In this document: positions 25,970 to 32,753 of the stretch, piece by piece
Numbering within the stretch: the first letter of the stretch is position 1
Layout: each line of letters begins with the position of its first letter
Assembly: GCF_015206895.1 (NCBI RefSeq)
Contig: NZ_JADEXU010000090.1
Coordinates: 1-32,753, forward strand
Direction of reading: 5' to 3'
Source of the DNA: Nostoc sp. LEGE 12450
GTDB lineage: Bacteria; Cyanobacteriota; Cyanobacteriia; Cyanobacteriales; Nostocaceae
DNA: 32,753 nucleotides
The notes under the pieces: generated by a model
What the model was told of the DNA's origin: nothing
The model's database searches: none
The model's input: only the letters and a program-made list of their open reading frames with translations
Translations under genes and position numbers: made by a program

Positions 25970-26092
25970 GAAAAAACTCAATACAACAAAAAGAGCCTTC
26001 TTTCGCTTTGCTTTTTGCCTTGTAAGCTAAATTAGTATGGCTACGCCACGCTGCGCGAACAGAAATCAAAGCAGTTTACTATAAGCATAAGT
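25970..26092. repeat. Interspersed repeat, copy 2
   Basis: Counterpart of 1437-1554. It shares AAAAAACTC at the left, CCTTCTTTC, the exact GGCTACGCCACGCTGCGCGA-AC block, then AAATCAAAGC and a CTATA-type end. The middle differs by small indels. It lies between the terminator and the operators before the MIOX gene. Confidence 0.7.
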
Positions 26093-26231
26093 ACTTAATC
26101 TGAAATCTGCGTTCTCTATTTCGTGTACTTTATCAATCTTTTAGCTAATTCTGCTTCGAGTTTATTGTAAAAAATGCTTAACAAAGCGTTTTGTATACAA
26201 TTGTACAAATAGAAAAGAAACTTAACACACG

Positions 26232-26253
26232 TTTTTGCACACGTGTGCAAAAA
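26232..26253. promoter_or_regulatory. LacI-type operator 2
   Basis: The core TGCACACGTGTGCA (26236-26249), identical to operator 1, is extended by T/A runs to a perfect 22-bp palindrome. It is about 90 bases upstream of the MIOX start codon. Confidence 0.85.
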
Positions 26254-26277
26254 TAAAAATAAGTCAAAAACAGGTTT

Positions 26278-26291
26278 TGCACACCTGTGCA
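26278..26291. promoter_or_regulatory. LacI-type operator 3
   Basis: TGCACACCTGTGCA differs from the other cores by one central base. Its centre is 42 bp (four helical turns) from operator 2, so repressors would lie on the same DNA face. The following CATAAT (26290-26295) may be the -10 of the MIOX promoter, but no convincing -35 was found. Confidence 0.75.
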
Positions 26292-26342
26292 TAATATTGC
26301 GAAAACCCGATTAAAAAAATCAATATCGACGAGTAACAAGAT

Positions 26343-27239
26343 ATGTCTCAAATTCTCCAGAATTCCATCGAACAAGCTCAATACAATCCGTTACATTCGC
26401 TAGAAGAGTGGGAAGAAGACTTACTTAATCGCTATCCCGATCCAGATAGCATAGTTAAAGAAGGTAAAACTACTCAAGAGTACAGAAATTATGAAACGCC
26501 TACCAGAGAAACGGTAAAAGAATTTTATCGGTTAAATCATATTAATCAAACATATAATTTTGTCCTTGAGAAAGAAAAGAATTTTCTCAAGTTTGATAAA
26601 AAAGAAATGTCTGTTTGGGATGCAGTTGAATTTTTGAATCAATTAGTAGATGATTCAGATCCCGATACAGAGATGGATCAGTTACAACATCTATTGCAAA
26701 CATCAGAAGCCATACGCGCCGATGGTCATCCTGATTGGATGGTACTTACCGGCTTCTTTCACGATATGGGGAAGGTACTTTGTCTATTTGGTGAGCCTCA
26801 ATGGGCTACCGTCGGTGATACTTATCCTGTAGGTTGTGCATTCTCTGATAAAATCGTTTTTTCAGAATTTTTTCAAGAAAACCCTGATTACAATAATCCC
26901 AATTACAACACTAAATATGGTATTTACGAGCCGAATTGTGGATTGATGAATGTACACATGTCATGGGGTCACGATGAATATTTTTATCAGATGATGAAAA
27001 ACTATTTACCTGAACCTGCATTGTATATGCTTCGCTATCACTCATTTTATCCTCAACACCGCGAAAATGCATATAACCATTTGATGGATAATCACGATCG
27101 CGAAATGTTTAAATGGGTTAAATTATTCAATCCTTATGATTTGTATTCAAAAAATCCTACTCCTCCCGATTGGCAAAAGTTAAGACCATACTACGAAGAT
27201 TTAGTGGCTAAATATTTACCCGCAACGTTAAGATTTTAA
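26343..27239 (+). CDS. myo-Inositol oxygenase
   Basis: This 298-aa di-iron oxygenase of the HD fold cleaves the ring of myo-inositol with O2 to give D-glucuronate. All metal ligands known from mammalian MIOX have counterparts: His116 (LQHLLQT), His140 and Asp141 (GFFHDMGKV), His210 (SWGHDEY), His233 (RYHSFYP) and Asp266 (NPYDLYSK). Lys144 and the substrate-side segment GDTYPVGCAFS are present too. Length is close to animal and plant enzymes. Bacterial MIOX is uncommon, most bacteria using the IolG dehydrogenase route. Two LacI-type operators precede it, identical in core to the one controlling uxaC, and a sugar ABC transporter follows. The enzyme should be cytosolic and induced by inositol. 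Confidence 0.94.
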   Translation: MSQILQNSIEQAQYNPLHSLEEWEEDLLNRYPDPDSIVKEGKTTQEYRNYETPTRETVKEFYRLNHINQTYNFVLEKEKNFLKFDKKEMSVWDAVEFLNQLVDDSDPDTEMDQLQHLLQTSEAIRADGHPDWMVLTGFFHDMGKVLCLFGEPQWATVGDTYPVGCAFSDKIVFSEFFQENPDYNNPNYNTKYGIYEPNCGLMNVHMSWGHDEYFYQMMKNYLPEPALYMLRYHSFYPQHRENAYNHLMDNHDREMFKWVKLFNPYDLYSKNPTPPDWQKLRPYYEDLVAKYLPATLRF

Positions 27240-27822
27240 ACTTTTCAACTACACTCTCCAAAATTTCACATTGATTATCCTTCAATCTCCAAGCTAAATT
27301 ATGATATTTGGAGCTAGAAAGATTAAGTTTTTTTAAGTACATTTCATCTTAAGAAAACTTAATGTCTACAACAACTAGAAATCCAAGAGTTTTAACTAAA
27401 GATAGATTAAAAATCTGGCTTCGTTCTGTAAAATTCAATCAATAAAGCTCATTTTTGCACCAAGGAAGGATAAACTCATAAAAAGACAAGCATAAGTTCT
27501 CAAGTTGAATAATATCAATATCCTTTTCTAAAAATTTTGCTGAAAAGGTAGTTTCATTCCAGGCATATTAAAAAAGTATTTTCACTAAAAAACAAATTTG
27601 ATGACGTAGTATATCCGTCATAGCTTTGCTTTAGGAATAAACATCTTTCAAATGTAATGGACTTAATAACAGCAACTCACATTGCATCAGTTACAAGATG
27701 TTAAATAATAGTTGAAAATACCAAAGCCTGTAAGAATATTAGAACGAGTATGATTTTTGAGACATATTTAATATTCTTTTGACCTTTATCAAATTTAAAT
27801 CCGTTGTTAAAAACAGACAAAG
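27240..27822. other. Intergenic region between MIOX and the first binding protein
   Basis: About 580 AT-rich bases without a supported gene. It contains the 16-bp inverted repeat at 27322-27363 and a short dyad ATGACG-N9-CGTCAT (27601-27621). No copy of the TGCACACGTGTGCA operator was found, so control of the transporter may be through read-through or a different site. Confidence 0.5.
27322..27363 (+). terminator. 16-bp inverted repeat after MIOX
   Basis: ATTAAGTTTTTTTAAG (27322-27337) pairs with 27348-27363 with one mismatch and a 10-base loop, 83 bases after the MIOX stop. It could terminate or trim the MIOX transcript; no T-run follows. Confidence 0.45.
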
Positions 27823-28818
27823 ATGAAGACAATTTCACTCATAGTTGGCTTATTAAGTTTGACTGTTGTTGGTTGCACAAATAGCGCTCAAAATAACAAC
27901 TCTGCTACTAATACTGCTACCAACACTAGTTTAGAGACTACAGTTAATAGTCCAAGTAGAAAATTACAAACAATCGGTGTCGCCTTGGGTGACTTGGGCA
28001 ACCCTTTTTATAATGCAGTGCAAAAGGGTGCGGAAATAGAAGCTAAGAAAATTGGCGGTAATATTAGAGTTAATGCGGTTTCCAGTGGCTTTGATTTGAA
28101 CCAACAAAGCAACCAAATCGAAAATTTTACTGCTGCAAATACTGATTTAATTATCCTCAGCGCTGTTGATAAAAAAGGAGTTAAACCAGTAATTGACCAA
28201 GCAAGGCTGGCAGGTAAGATTGTCATTGCCGTAGATTCAGCCGTTGATGCAGATGTAGATGCAATGATTAGCTCCAACAATACCCAAGCTGGAGAGATTG
28301 CTTGTCAATATATTGCCGATCGCATCAAAGGTCAAGGTAGTGTAGTCATCCTCAACGGTACGCCGATGGATTCAATCAATCAGCGAGTCAGTGGCTGTGA
28401 AAAGTCATTATCCAAATATCCTAATATCAAACTCATCTCTAAAGACCAAAACGCAGAAGGGACAAGAGATGGAGGTTTGAGAGTGATGAGTGATTTACTT
28501 ACAACCTTTCCCAAAATAGATGCCGTTTTTGCCACAAACGATCAAAGCGGTGTGGGTGCAGACTTAGCCGCTAGACAAGCAAGACGCAAAGAATTTTTTA
28601 TTGTTGGGGTTGACGGTTCGCCAGATGCAACCAAAGCAATGGAAGACAAAGATGGTGTATTTGCTGCAACTGCGGCGCAAAATCCCGCAGGGATGGCTCA
28701 AAAAGCAGTTCAAGTGGGAAATGAGATCGTTCAGGGCAAAAAACCTGAGTCATCTGAGATTTTGATTCCAGTCAAATTGGTTACTAGAGATAATCTCAGC
28801 AGCTACAAAGGCTGGTAA
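27823..28818 (+). CDS. Sugar ABC transporter substrate-binding lipoprotein 1
   Basis: This 331-aa protein starts with a lipoprotein signal peptide ending VVGC (Cys18), then a Ser/Thr/Asn-rich linker. A periplasmic-binding domain of the ribose/inositol (RbsB/IbpA) type follows: VALGDLGNPFYNAVQKG, DLIILSAVDKKGVKPVI, VIAVDSAVDADVD, AVFATNDQSGVGA, IVGVDGSPDA. It should capture a sugar or cyclitol and pass it to the permease encoded downstream. A close paralogue follows 38 bases later. Linkage to MIOX and the shared regulon makes myo-inositol the leading ligand. The start ATG is the first in frame. Confidence 0.88.
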   Translation: MKTISLIVGLLSLTVVGCTNSAQNNNSATNTATNTSLETTVNSPSRKLQTIGVALGDLGNPFYNAVQKGAEIEAKKIGGNIRVNAVSSGFDLNQQSNQIENFTAANTDLIILSAVDKKGVKPVIDQARLAGKIVIAVDSAVDADVDAMISSNNTQAGEIACQYIADRIKGQGSVVILNGTPMDSINQRVSGCEKSLSKYPNIKLISKDQNAEGTRDGGLRVMSDLLTTFPKIDAVFATNDQSGVGADLAARQARRKEFFIVGVDGSPDATKAMEDKDGVFAATAAQNPAGMAQKAVQVGNEIVQGKKPESSEILIPVKLVTRDNLSSYKGW

Positions 28819-28856
28819 GTAAGAAAAATTTAATTAACTTTAGGAAATAGATAAAT

Positions 28857-29906
28857 ATGAAAAAGATTGCGTTCACTTCTAGTGTTACGCTTCGCGTAAT
28901 CGCAGCTAGCATACTAGGTATCATCAGTGGTGGCGTTGTCGGCTGTACAAATGCTTCTCCCGATAACAACAGTGCTACTAACCCCGATACAAAACCCGTT
29001 ACAAATACTAGTGCAGAGACAAAAACTGCCACTGGAAATTCAAAGTTACGATCCGTTGCCTTCACAGTTGGCGATTTAAGTAACCCTTTCTTCGTCCTCA
29101 TGGGACAAGCAACTGAGGCGGAAGCCAAGAAAATTGGGGGTAATAATGTCAATGTGACTGTAGTTTCCAGCGCTTACGATCTGAATCAACAATCCAATCA
29201 AATTGAAAATTTCACTGCTTCCAATACTGACATTATTATCGTCAATGCTGCTGATAAAAGTGGTATTAAACCAGCAATTGAAAAAGCGAAACAAGCGGGT
29301 AGAATTGTCATTGCGGTAGATACTGGTGCTGAGGGAGGCGTGGATGCCACCATCACTACTAATAATGTCCAAGCTGGAGAAGTTAGTTGTAAATATATTG
29401 CCGATCGCCTCAAGGGTAAAGGCAATGTAGTAATAGTTAACGGCCCACCAGTAGACTCGGTGATTCAACGAGTTAGTGGCTGCGAGAGTGTACTGTCTAA
29501 ATATCCCGATATCAAAATCCTCTCCAAAAACCAGAATGCAGAAGGAAGCCGGGATGGAGGACTGAGAGTTATGACTGATTTGCTCACCACCTTCCCAAAA
29601 ATTGATGCAGTTTTTGCCATCAACGATCCGAGTGGAGTTGGTGCAGAACTAGCAGCTAACCAAGCACAACGTAAAGATTTCTTTATTGTCGGCGTTGATG
29701 GTGCGCCAGAAGCAATCACTGCGATCGCAGCTAAAGATAGTATATATGCTGCAACCGCTACTCAAAATCCGCGAGGGATGGCCGAAAAAGCAGTTCAGGT
29801 TGGAAACGATATTTTAAATGGGAAAAAACCTGCTAGTTCCACAATTTTGATTCCCGTCAAGCTGATTACAAAAGATAATGTAAGCACAGAAAAAGGCTGG
29901 CAATAA
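28857..29906 (+). CDS. Sugar ABC transporter substrate-binding lipoprotein 2
   Basis: This 349-aa paralogue of the preceding gene has the same domain order, lipobox GVVGC, and nearly the same core motifs (FTVGDLSNPFFVLMGQA, SGIKPAIEKAKQAG, AVFAINDPSGVGAE, IVGVDGAPEA). The signal peptide is longer and contains an Arg inside its hydrophobic stretch, encoded by the palindrome TTACGCTTCGCGTAA (28885-28899), which looks like a small inserted repeat. GGAAA lies a few bases before the ATG. Two binding proteins with one ATPase and permease may widen the ligand range (for example inositol isomers or glucuronate) or simply raise dosage. Confidence 0.88.
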   Translation: MKKIAFTSSVTLRVIAASILGIISGGVVGCTNASPDNNSATNPDTKPVTNTSAETKTATGNSKLRSVAFTVGDLSNPFFVLMGQATEAEAKKIGGNNVNVTVVSSAYDLNQQSNQIENFTASNTDIIIVNAADKSGIKPAIEKAKQAGRIVIAVDTGAEGGVDATITTNNVQAGEVSCKYIADRLKGKGNVVIVNGPPVDSVIQRVSGCESVLSKYPDIKILSKNQNAEGSRDGGLRVMTDLLTTFPKIDAVFAINDPSGVGAELAANQAQRKDFFIVGVDGAPEAITAIAAKDSIYAATATQNPRGMAEKAVQVGNDILNGKKPASSTILIPVKLITKDNVSTEKGWQ

Positions 29907-29979
29907 TAATAATTGTAAATTTGCAATCAAGAGTTATGTCTAAGCTGAATTGAGTCTTTCGACACATTGACATAGTTTT

Positions 29980-30008
29980 TGCACATACCCATGATGTATA
30001 TATGTGCA
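29980..30008. promoter_or_regulatory. Split operator-like dyad before the ABC ATPase
   Basis: TGCACATA (29980-29987) and TATGTGCA (30001-30008) are exact inverted arms separated by 13 bases. The outer TGCACA/TGTGCA equals the half-sites of operators 1-3 but with wide spacing, so repressor binding is uncertain. An RNA hairpin is an alternative. Confidence 0.35.
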
Positions 30009-30016
30009 TTTGTAGA

Positions 30017-30051
30017 AAGTTCTGAATATTGAAAGGCAATATTCAGAACTT
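30017..30051 (+). repeat. Perfect 15-bp hairpin between binding-protein and ATPase genes
   Basis: AAGTTCTGAATATTG (30017-30031) and its exact complement (30037-30051) flank the loop AAAGG. No T-run follows. In sugar ABC operons hairpins here commonly protect the abundant binding-protein mRNA or partly terminate transcription, lowering ATPase and permease levels. Confidence 0.75.
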
Positions 30052-30175
30052 GCCAAGATAGCAATCGCTTTTTAAAAAAGAATTTTGTGATGCTTTTAAT
30101 TTCACATCAGATGTGAGTTGATTAATTTCTAACTCACAAATTGCGACTTTTCAATTCTTTTTACAGGAGATGTTC

Positions 30176-31732
30176 ATGACAACAAGTATAGAAACCTCAT
30201 TTCCTGATGCACCAACCACCACCCCTGTATTAGAAATGCAAGGGATTACCAAACGATTTCATGGTGTATCTGCGCTGCAAAATGTTAATCTCACGATTTA
30301 TCCCGGAGAAGTTCACGCCCTGATGGGTGAAAACGGAGCAGGCAAAAGCACATTGATGAAAATCCTGGCAGGGGCTTACATTGCTGATGAAGGAGAAATT
30401 CGCATCAATGGTCAACCCCTAAAAATTACCGATCCGGCGACAGCACGTAAGGCGGGAATTAATCTTATTTATCAAGAATTGAACGTTGCACCGAATTTAA
30501 CCGTTACCGAAAATATGTTTATGGGTAGCGAATTGCGGCGAGGTCAGTTTTTAGACCGCAAAGCGATGCAACTGGAAGCAGAGCAAGTGTTAGATAGCTT
30601 GGGAGCCAATTTTACCGCCCAGACTATAGTTGGTACTTTATCCATTGCAGAACAGCAACAAGTCGAAATTGCCAGGGCGCTGAAAGATAAAAGCCGCGTT
30701 TTGGTGATGGATGAGCCAACAGCAGCTCTATCTGACCGTGAGAGCGACCATTTATTTGAGGTAATTCGCAAACTGCGGAATGATGGCATTGCGATTATTT
30801 ACATCAGCCATCGGATGGAAGAAATCTATGCTTTAGCTGACCGGATTAGCGTCCTGCGCGATGGTCAATATATTGGTAGTCTGACACGCAGCGAAATTTC
30901 TCCACAGCGATTGGTGCAGATGATGGTTGGTCGCTCCATGCAAGACTTTTACGAACATCAACGGCAAATGAATCCTGGCCCAGTGGTGCTGGAAGTCAGA
31001 AACATGAGTGATGCCCGCAAAAAGATTGAGCCGGCTAGCTTTGAACTTCATGCAGGGGAAATTCTCGGTTTAGCGGGGCTGGTTGGTGCAGGACGTACAG
31101 AACTATCGCGGCTGATTTTTGGTGCTGACCGCAAAGCCAGTGGTGAAGTATTCCTGAATGGGATGAAACTGGAAATTAATTCGCCCAGTGATGCCATTGC
31201 TGCCGGAATTGGCTACGTCCCGGAAGACCGCAAAGACCAAGGTTTATTTCTAGAGATGAGCGCCCGCAAGAATATTGCTATCAACACACTCAAGCAGGAT
31301 GCTAAAGGTGGAATTGTTAACTGGCCTTCAGTGAATCGGCTGTCAACAGAAGCGGTGGAAAACTTTAATATCCGCCTGGCTAATTTGGAAATTAGAGCAT
31401 TGGATCTTTCTGGTGGGAATCAACAGAAGCTACTGCTAGCGCGTTGGTTAGCCATTAAACCTAGAGTACTGATGTTAGATGAGCCGACACGCGGCGTAGA
31501 CATTGGTGCCAAAAGCGAAATTTACCGAATTATGAGCGAATTGGCAGCACAAGGTGTTGCTATTTTAATGGTTTCCAGCGAACTATCAGAAATTGTCGGT
31601 ATGAGCGATCGCGTCTTGGTGATGCGAGAGGGACAACTGGTAGGCGAACTGGACGGTAGCCTTGGCAAAGAAATCACCCAAGAAAAGATTATGCACTACG
31701 CAACTGGAGCATCGGAGGTATCAGCATTATGA
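30176..31732 (+). CDS. Sugar ABC transporter ATPase (RbsA/IatA-type)
   Basis: This 518-aa protein with two fused nucleotide-binding domains drives sugar import. Domain 1 has Walker A GENGAGKST (51-59), signature LSIAEQQQVEIARAL and Walker B VLVMDEPTAAL. Domain 2 has the degenerate P-loop GLVGAGRTELSR usual for this family, signature LSGGNQQKLLLARWL and Walker B VLMLDEPTRGVD. An ATG at 30170 is in frame, but AGGAG at 30165-30169 abuts it and is well spaced (6 bases) for the ATG at 30176, so the latter is chosen. It overlaps the permease as ATGA. Sequence alone does not separate ribose, xylose and inositol members; the regulon suggests inositol. Confidence 0.93.
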   Translation: MTTSIETSFPDAPTTTPVLEMQGITKRFHGVSALQNVNLTIYPGEVHALMGENGAGKSTLMKILAGAYIADEGEIRINGQPLKITDPATARKAGINLIYQELNVAPNLTVTENMFMGSELRRGQFLDRKAMQLEAEQVLDSLGANFTAQTIVGTLSIAEQQQVEIARALKDKSRVLVMDEPTAALSDRESDHLFEVIRKLRNDGIAIIYISHRMEEIYALADRISVLRDGQYIGSLTRSEISPQRLVQMMVGRSMQDFYEHQRQMNPGPVVLEVRNMSDARKKIEPASFELHAGEILGLAGLVGAGRTELSRLIFGADRKASGEVFLNGMKLEINSPSDAIAAGIGYVPEDRKDQGLFLEMSARKNIAINTLKQDAKGGIVNWPSVNRLSTEAVENFNIRLANLEIRALDLSGGNQQKLLLARWLAIKPRVLMLDEPTRGVDIGAKSEIYRIMSELAAQGVAILMVSSELSEIVGMSDRVLVMREGQLVGELDGSLGKEITQEKIMHYATGASEVSAL

Positions 31733-32727
31733 GTCAGACAGTCAGGCCGCCTATCAATAAATCAGCCAACAATCCCGCAGCTCGCAACCGGAAATCAATC
31801 AGCACTCTGCTGGAAGTTGCTGGTATTCTGCCGATTTTAGTAATTATCTGCATCTTATTTGCATTTCTTTCTCCTAACTTCCTCACGGGCGGTAACATCG
31901 TCAATATCTTGCGTCAGGCATCAATCAATATTGTGCTGGCGACAGGAATGACCTTTGTAATTCTCACCGGAGGTATTGACCTATCAGTTGGGTCAATATT
32001 GGCAGTTTCTGCCGTAGTTGGACTGCTGGTATCGCTACTGCCGGCTTTAAGTTGGGCGGCTGTACCTGCTGCATTGTTGGCAGGATTGCTTTTAGGCTTA
32101 GTCAACGGCGCTCTGATCACCTTCTTGGATGTGCCACCTTTTATTGTGACGTTGGGTTCACTTACAGCCTTACGGGGCGTGGCATTTCTGATTGCCAAAG
32201 GGACAACGCTGATTAACCGAGACATCAATTTTGCTTGGGTGGGTAATAGTTACGTCGGGCCTCTGCCGTGGCTAGTAATCATTGCCCTACTGACTGTAAT
32301 CGCTAGCTGGTTTGTGCTGCGGCAAACAGTTTTAGGAGTGCAGATATATGCCGTAGGTGGTAACGAACGGGCAGCCAGATTAACTGGGATTAAAGTTAAT
32401 CGTGTCTTGCTATTTGTCTATGGTATTAGCGGATTACTGGCAGGCTTAGGAGGAATCATGAGCGCCAGCCGTCTATATAGTGCCAGTGGCATATTGGGTC
32501 AAGGTTACGAATTAGATGCGATCGCTGCTGTTATTCTAGGTGGAACCAGCTTCACAGGTGGTATTGGTACCATTGGCGGCACTCTTTTAGGTGCATTAAT
32601 TATTGCTATTCTCAACAACGGTTTAACTCTGTTGAACCTATCTTACTTCTGGCAACTAGTCGTCAAAGGACTAGTAATTATTTTGGCAGTCATGATTGAC
32701 CGACTCCGCAGACGTTCCAGACGGTAA
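31729..32727 (+). CDS. Sugar ABC transporter permease (RbsC/IatP-type)
   Basis: This 332-aa, very hydrophobic protein has about eight to ten membrane segments. It carries family motifs NILRQASINIVLATGMTFVI, LTGGIDLSVGSILA, VPPFIVTLGSLTALRG, YAVGGNERAARLTGI, GYELDAIAAVILGGTS and GGIGTIGGTLLGALII. It forms the membrane channel for the binding proteins and ATPase encoded just upstream. The start overlaps the ATPase stop (ATGA), so the two are translationally coupled. A basic N-terminal tail of about 25 residues precedes the first helix. The gene ends close to the window edge, where a G-rich repeat starts. Confidence 0.93.
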   Translation: MSQTVRPPINKSANNPAARNRKSISTLLEVAGILPILVIICILFAFLSPNFLTGGNIVNILRQASINIVLATGMTFVILTGGIDLSVGSILAVSAVVGLLVSLLPALSWAAVPAALLAGLLLGLVNGALITFLDVPPFIVTLGSLTALRGVAFLIAKGTTLINRDINFAWVGNSYVGPLPWLVIIALLTVIASWFVLRQTVLGVQIYAVGGNERAARLTGIKVNRVLLFVYGISGLLAGLGGIMSASRLYSASGILGQGYELDAIAAVILGGTSFTGGIGTIGGTLLGALIIAILNNGLTLLNLSYFWQLVVKGLVIILAVMIDRLRRRSRR

Positions 32728-32753
32728 AAAAGCAGGGGGGCGGGGAGCAGGGG
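32728..32753. repeat. G-rich low-complexity repeat at the right edge
   Basis: The last bases read as GCAGGGGGGCGGGGAGCAGGGG, cut by the window edge. The unit is like that at 38-112 and typical of Nostoc-type intergenic repeats. Confidence 0.5.

Larger units (their letters stand above)
25741..26342. other. Regulatory and repeat-bearing spacer upstream of MIOX
   Basis: About 600 bases without a supported gene. In order it holds the terminator at 25757-25785, a direct repeat AAAGTGTTACAA (25809-25820 and 25832-25843), interspersed repeat copy 2 (25970-26092) and two LacI-type operators (26232-26291). Small frames on either strand here look like chance. Confidence 0.6.

Noticed and set aside
26195..26210. 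TTGTATACAATTGTACAA-like dyad upstream of operator 2
   Set aside because: It is an imperfect palindrome with no second copy in the window; too weak to call a binding site.

Overview
The window looks like chromosomal DNA from a filamentous, Nostoc/Anabaena-type cyanobacterium. The evidence is frequent HIP1 octamers (GCGATCGC), tandem heptamers such as ATTGGGT and ATTTTAG, G-rich low-complexity interspersed repeats, an LdpA gene, a cyanobacterial-style YvcK protein with an N-terminal membrane anchor, and large hybrid sensor kinases.

Layout. At 1-998 is the 5' part of ldpA (minus strand), running off the left edge. At 1167-1437 is a collapsed hybrid-kinase pseudogene. From 8697 down to 1611 (minus) is a signalling block: a 1190-aa Cache/HAMP/PAS hybrid kinase, a REC-GGDEF-EAL protein coupled to it by an ATGA overlap, and a REC-histidine kinase. 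From 9226 to 11450 (minus) are a MOSC protein and two tandem signal peptidase I genes, one of which has lost its catalytic serine. From 11722 to 18963 are housekeeping or solitary genes: pyrC (+), a patatin-like lipase (+), tsaE and yvcK (-), ruvC (+) and an ankyrin-repeat protein (+).

The most interesting part is 19038-32727, which reads as one sugar-acid/polyol regulon. On the minus strand is an operon lacI-type regulator -> uxaC -> SDR reductase -> LarA-family nickel racemase/epimerase. Divergent from it is a gluconokinase. Further right on the plus strand are myo-inositol oxygenase, two tandem lipoprotein sugar-binding proteins, a two-domain sugar ABC ATPase and a permease. Joined in order these give: myo-inositol uptake -> D-glucuronate (MIOX) -> D-fructuronate (UxaC) -> D-mannonate (SDR) -> D-gluconate (LarA-type C2 epimerase) -> 6-phosphogluconate (gluconokinase). 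This enters the oxidative pentose phosphate pathway and bypasses mannonate dehydratase, KDG kinase and KDPG aldolase, none of which is seen here. Each enzyme family is recognised from sequence; the assembled route and the LarA substrate are inference.

Three copies of a LacI-type operator (TGCACACGTGTGCA or a one-base variant) tie the halves together. One sits exactly where transcription of the lacI operon should start, below a consensus promoter. Two more lie 42 bp apart in front of the MIOX gene.

Between the sugar operon and MIOX lies a small accessory patch (24667-26100): a hypothetical gene, a strikingly GC-rich NTF2/SnoaL-like gene that looks transferred, a doubtful small Cys-rich ORF with a terminator, and the second copy of an interspersed repeat also found near 1437-1554. 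No tRNA, rRNA, CRISPR array or intact insertion sequence was seen.
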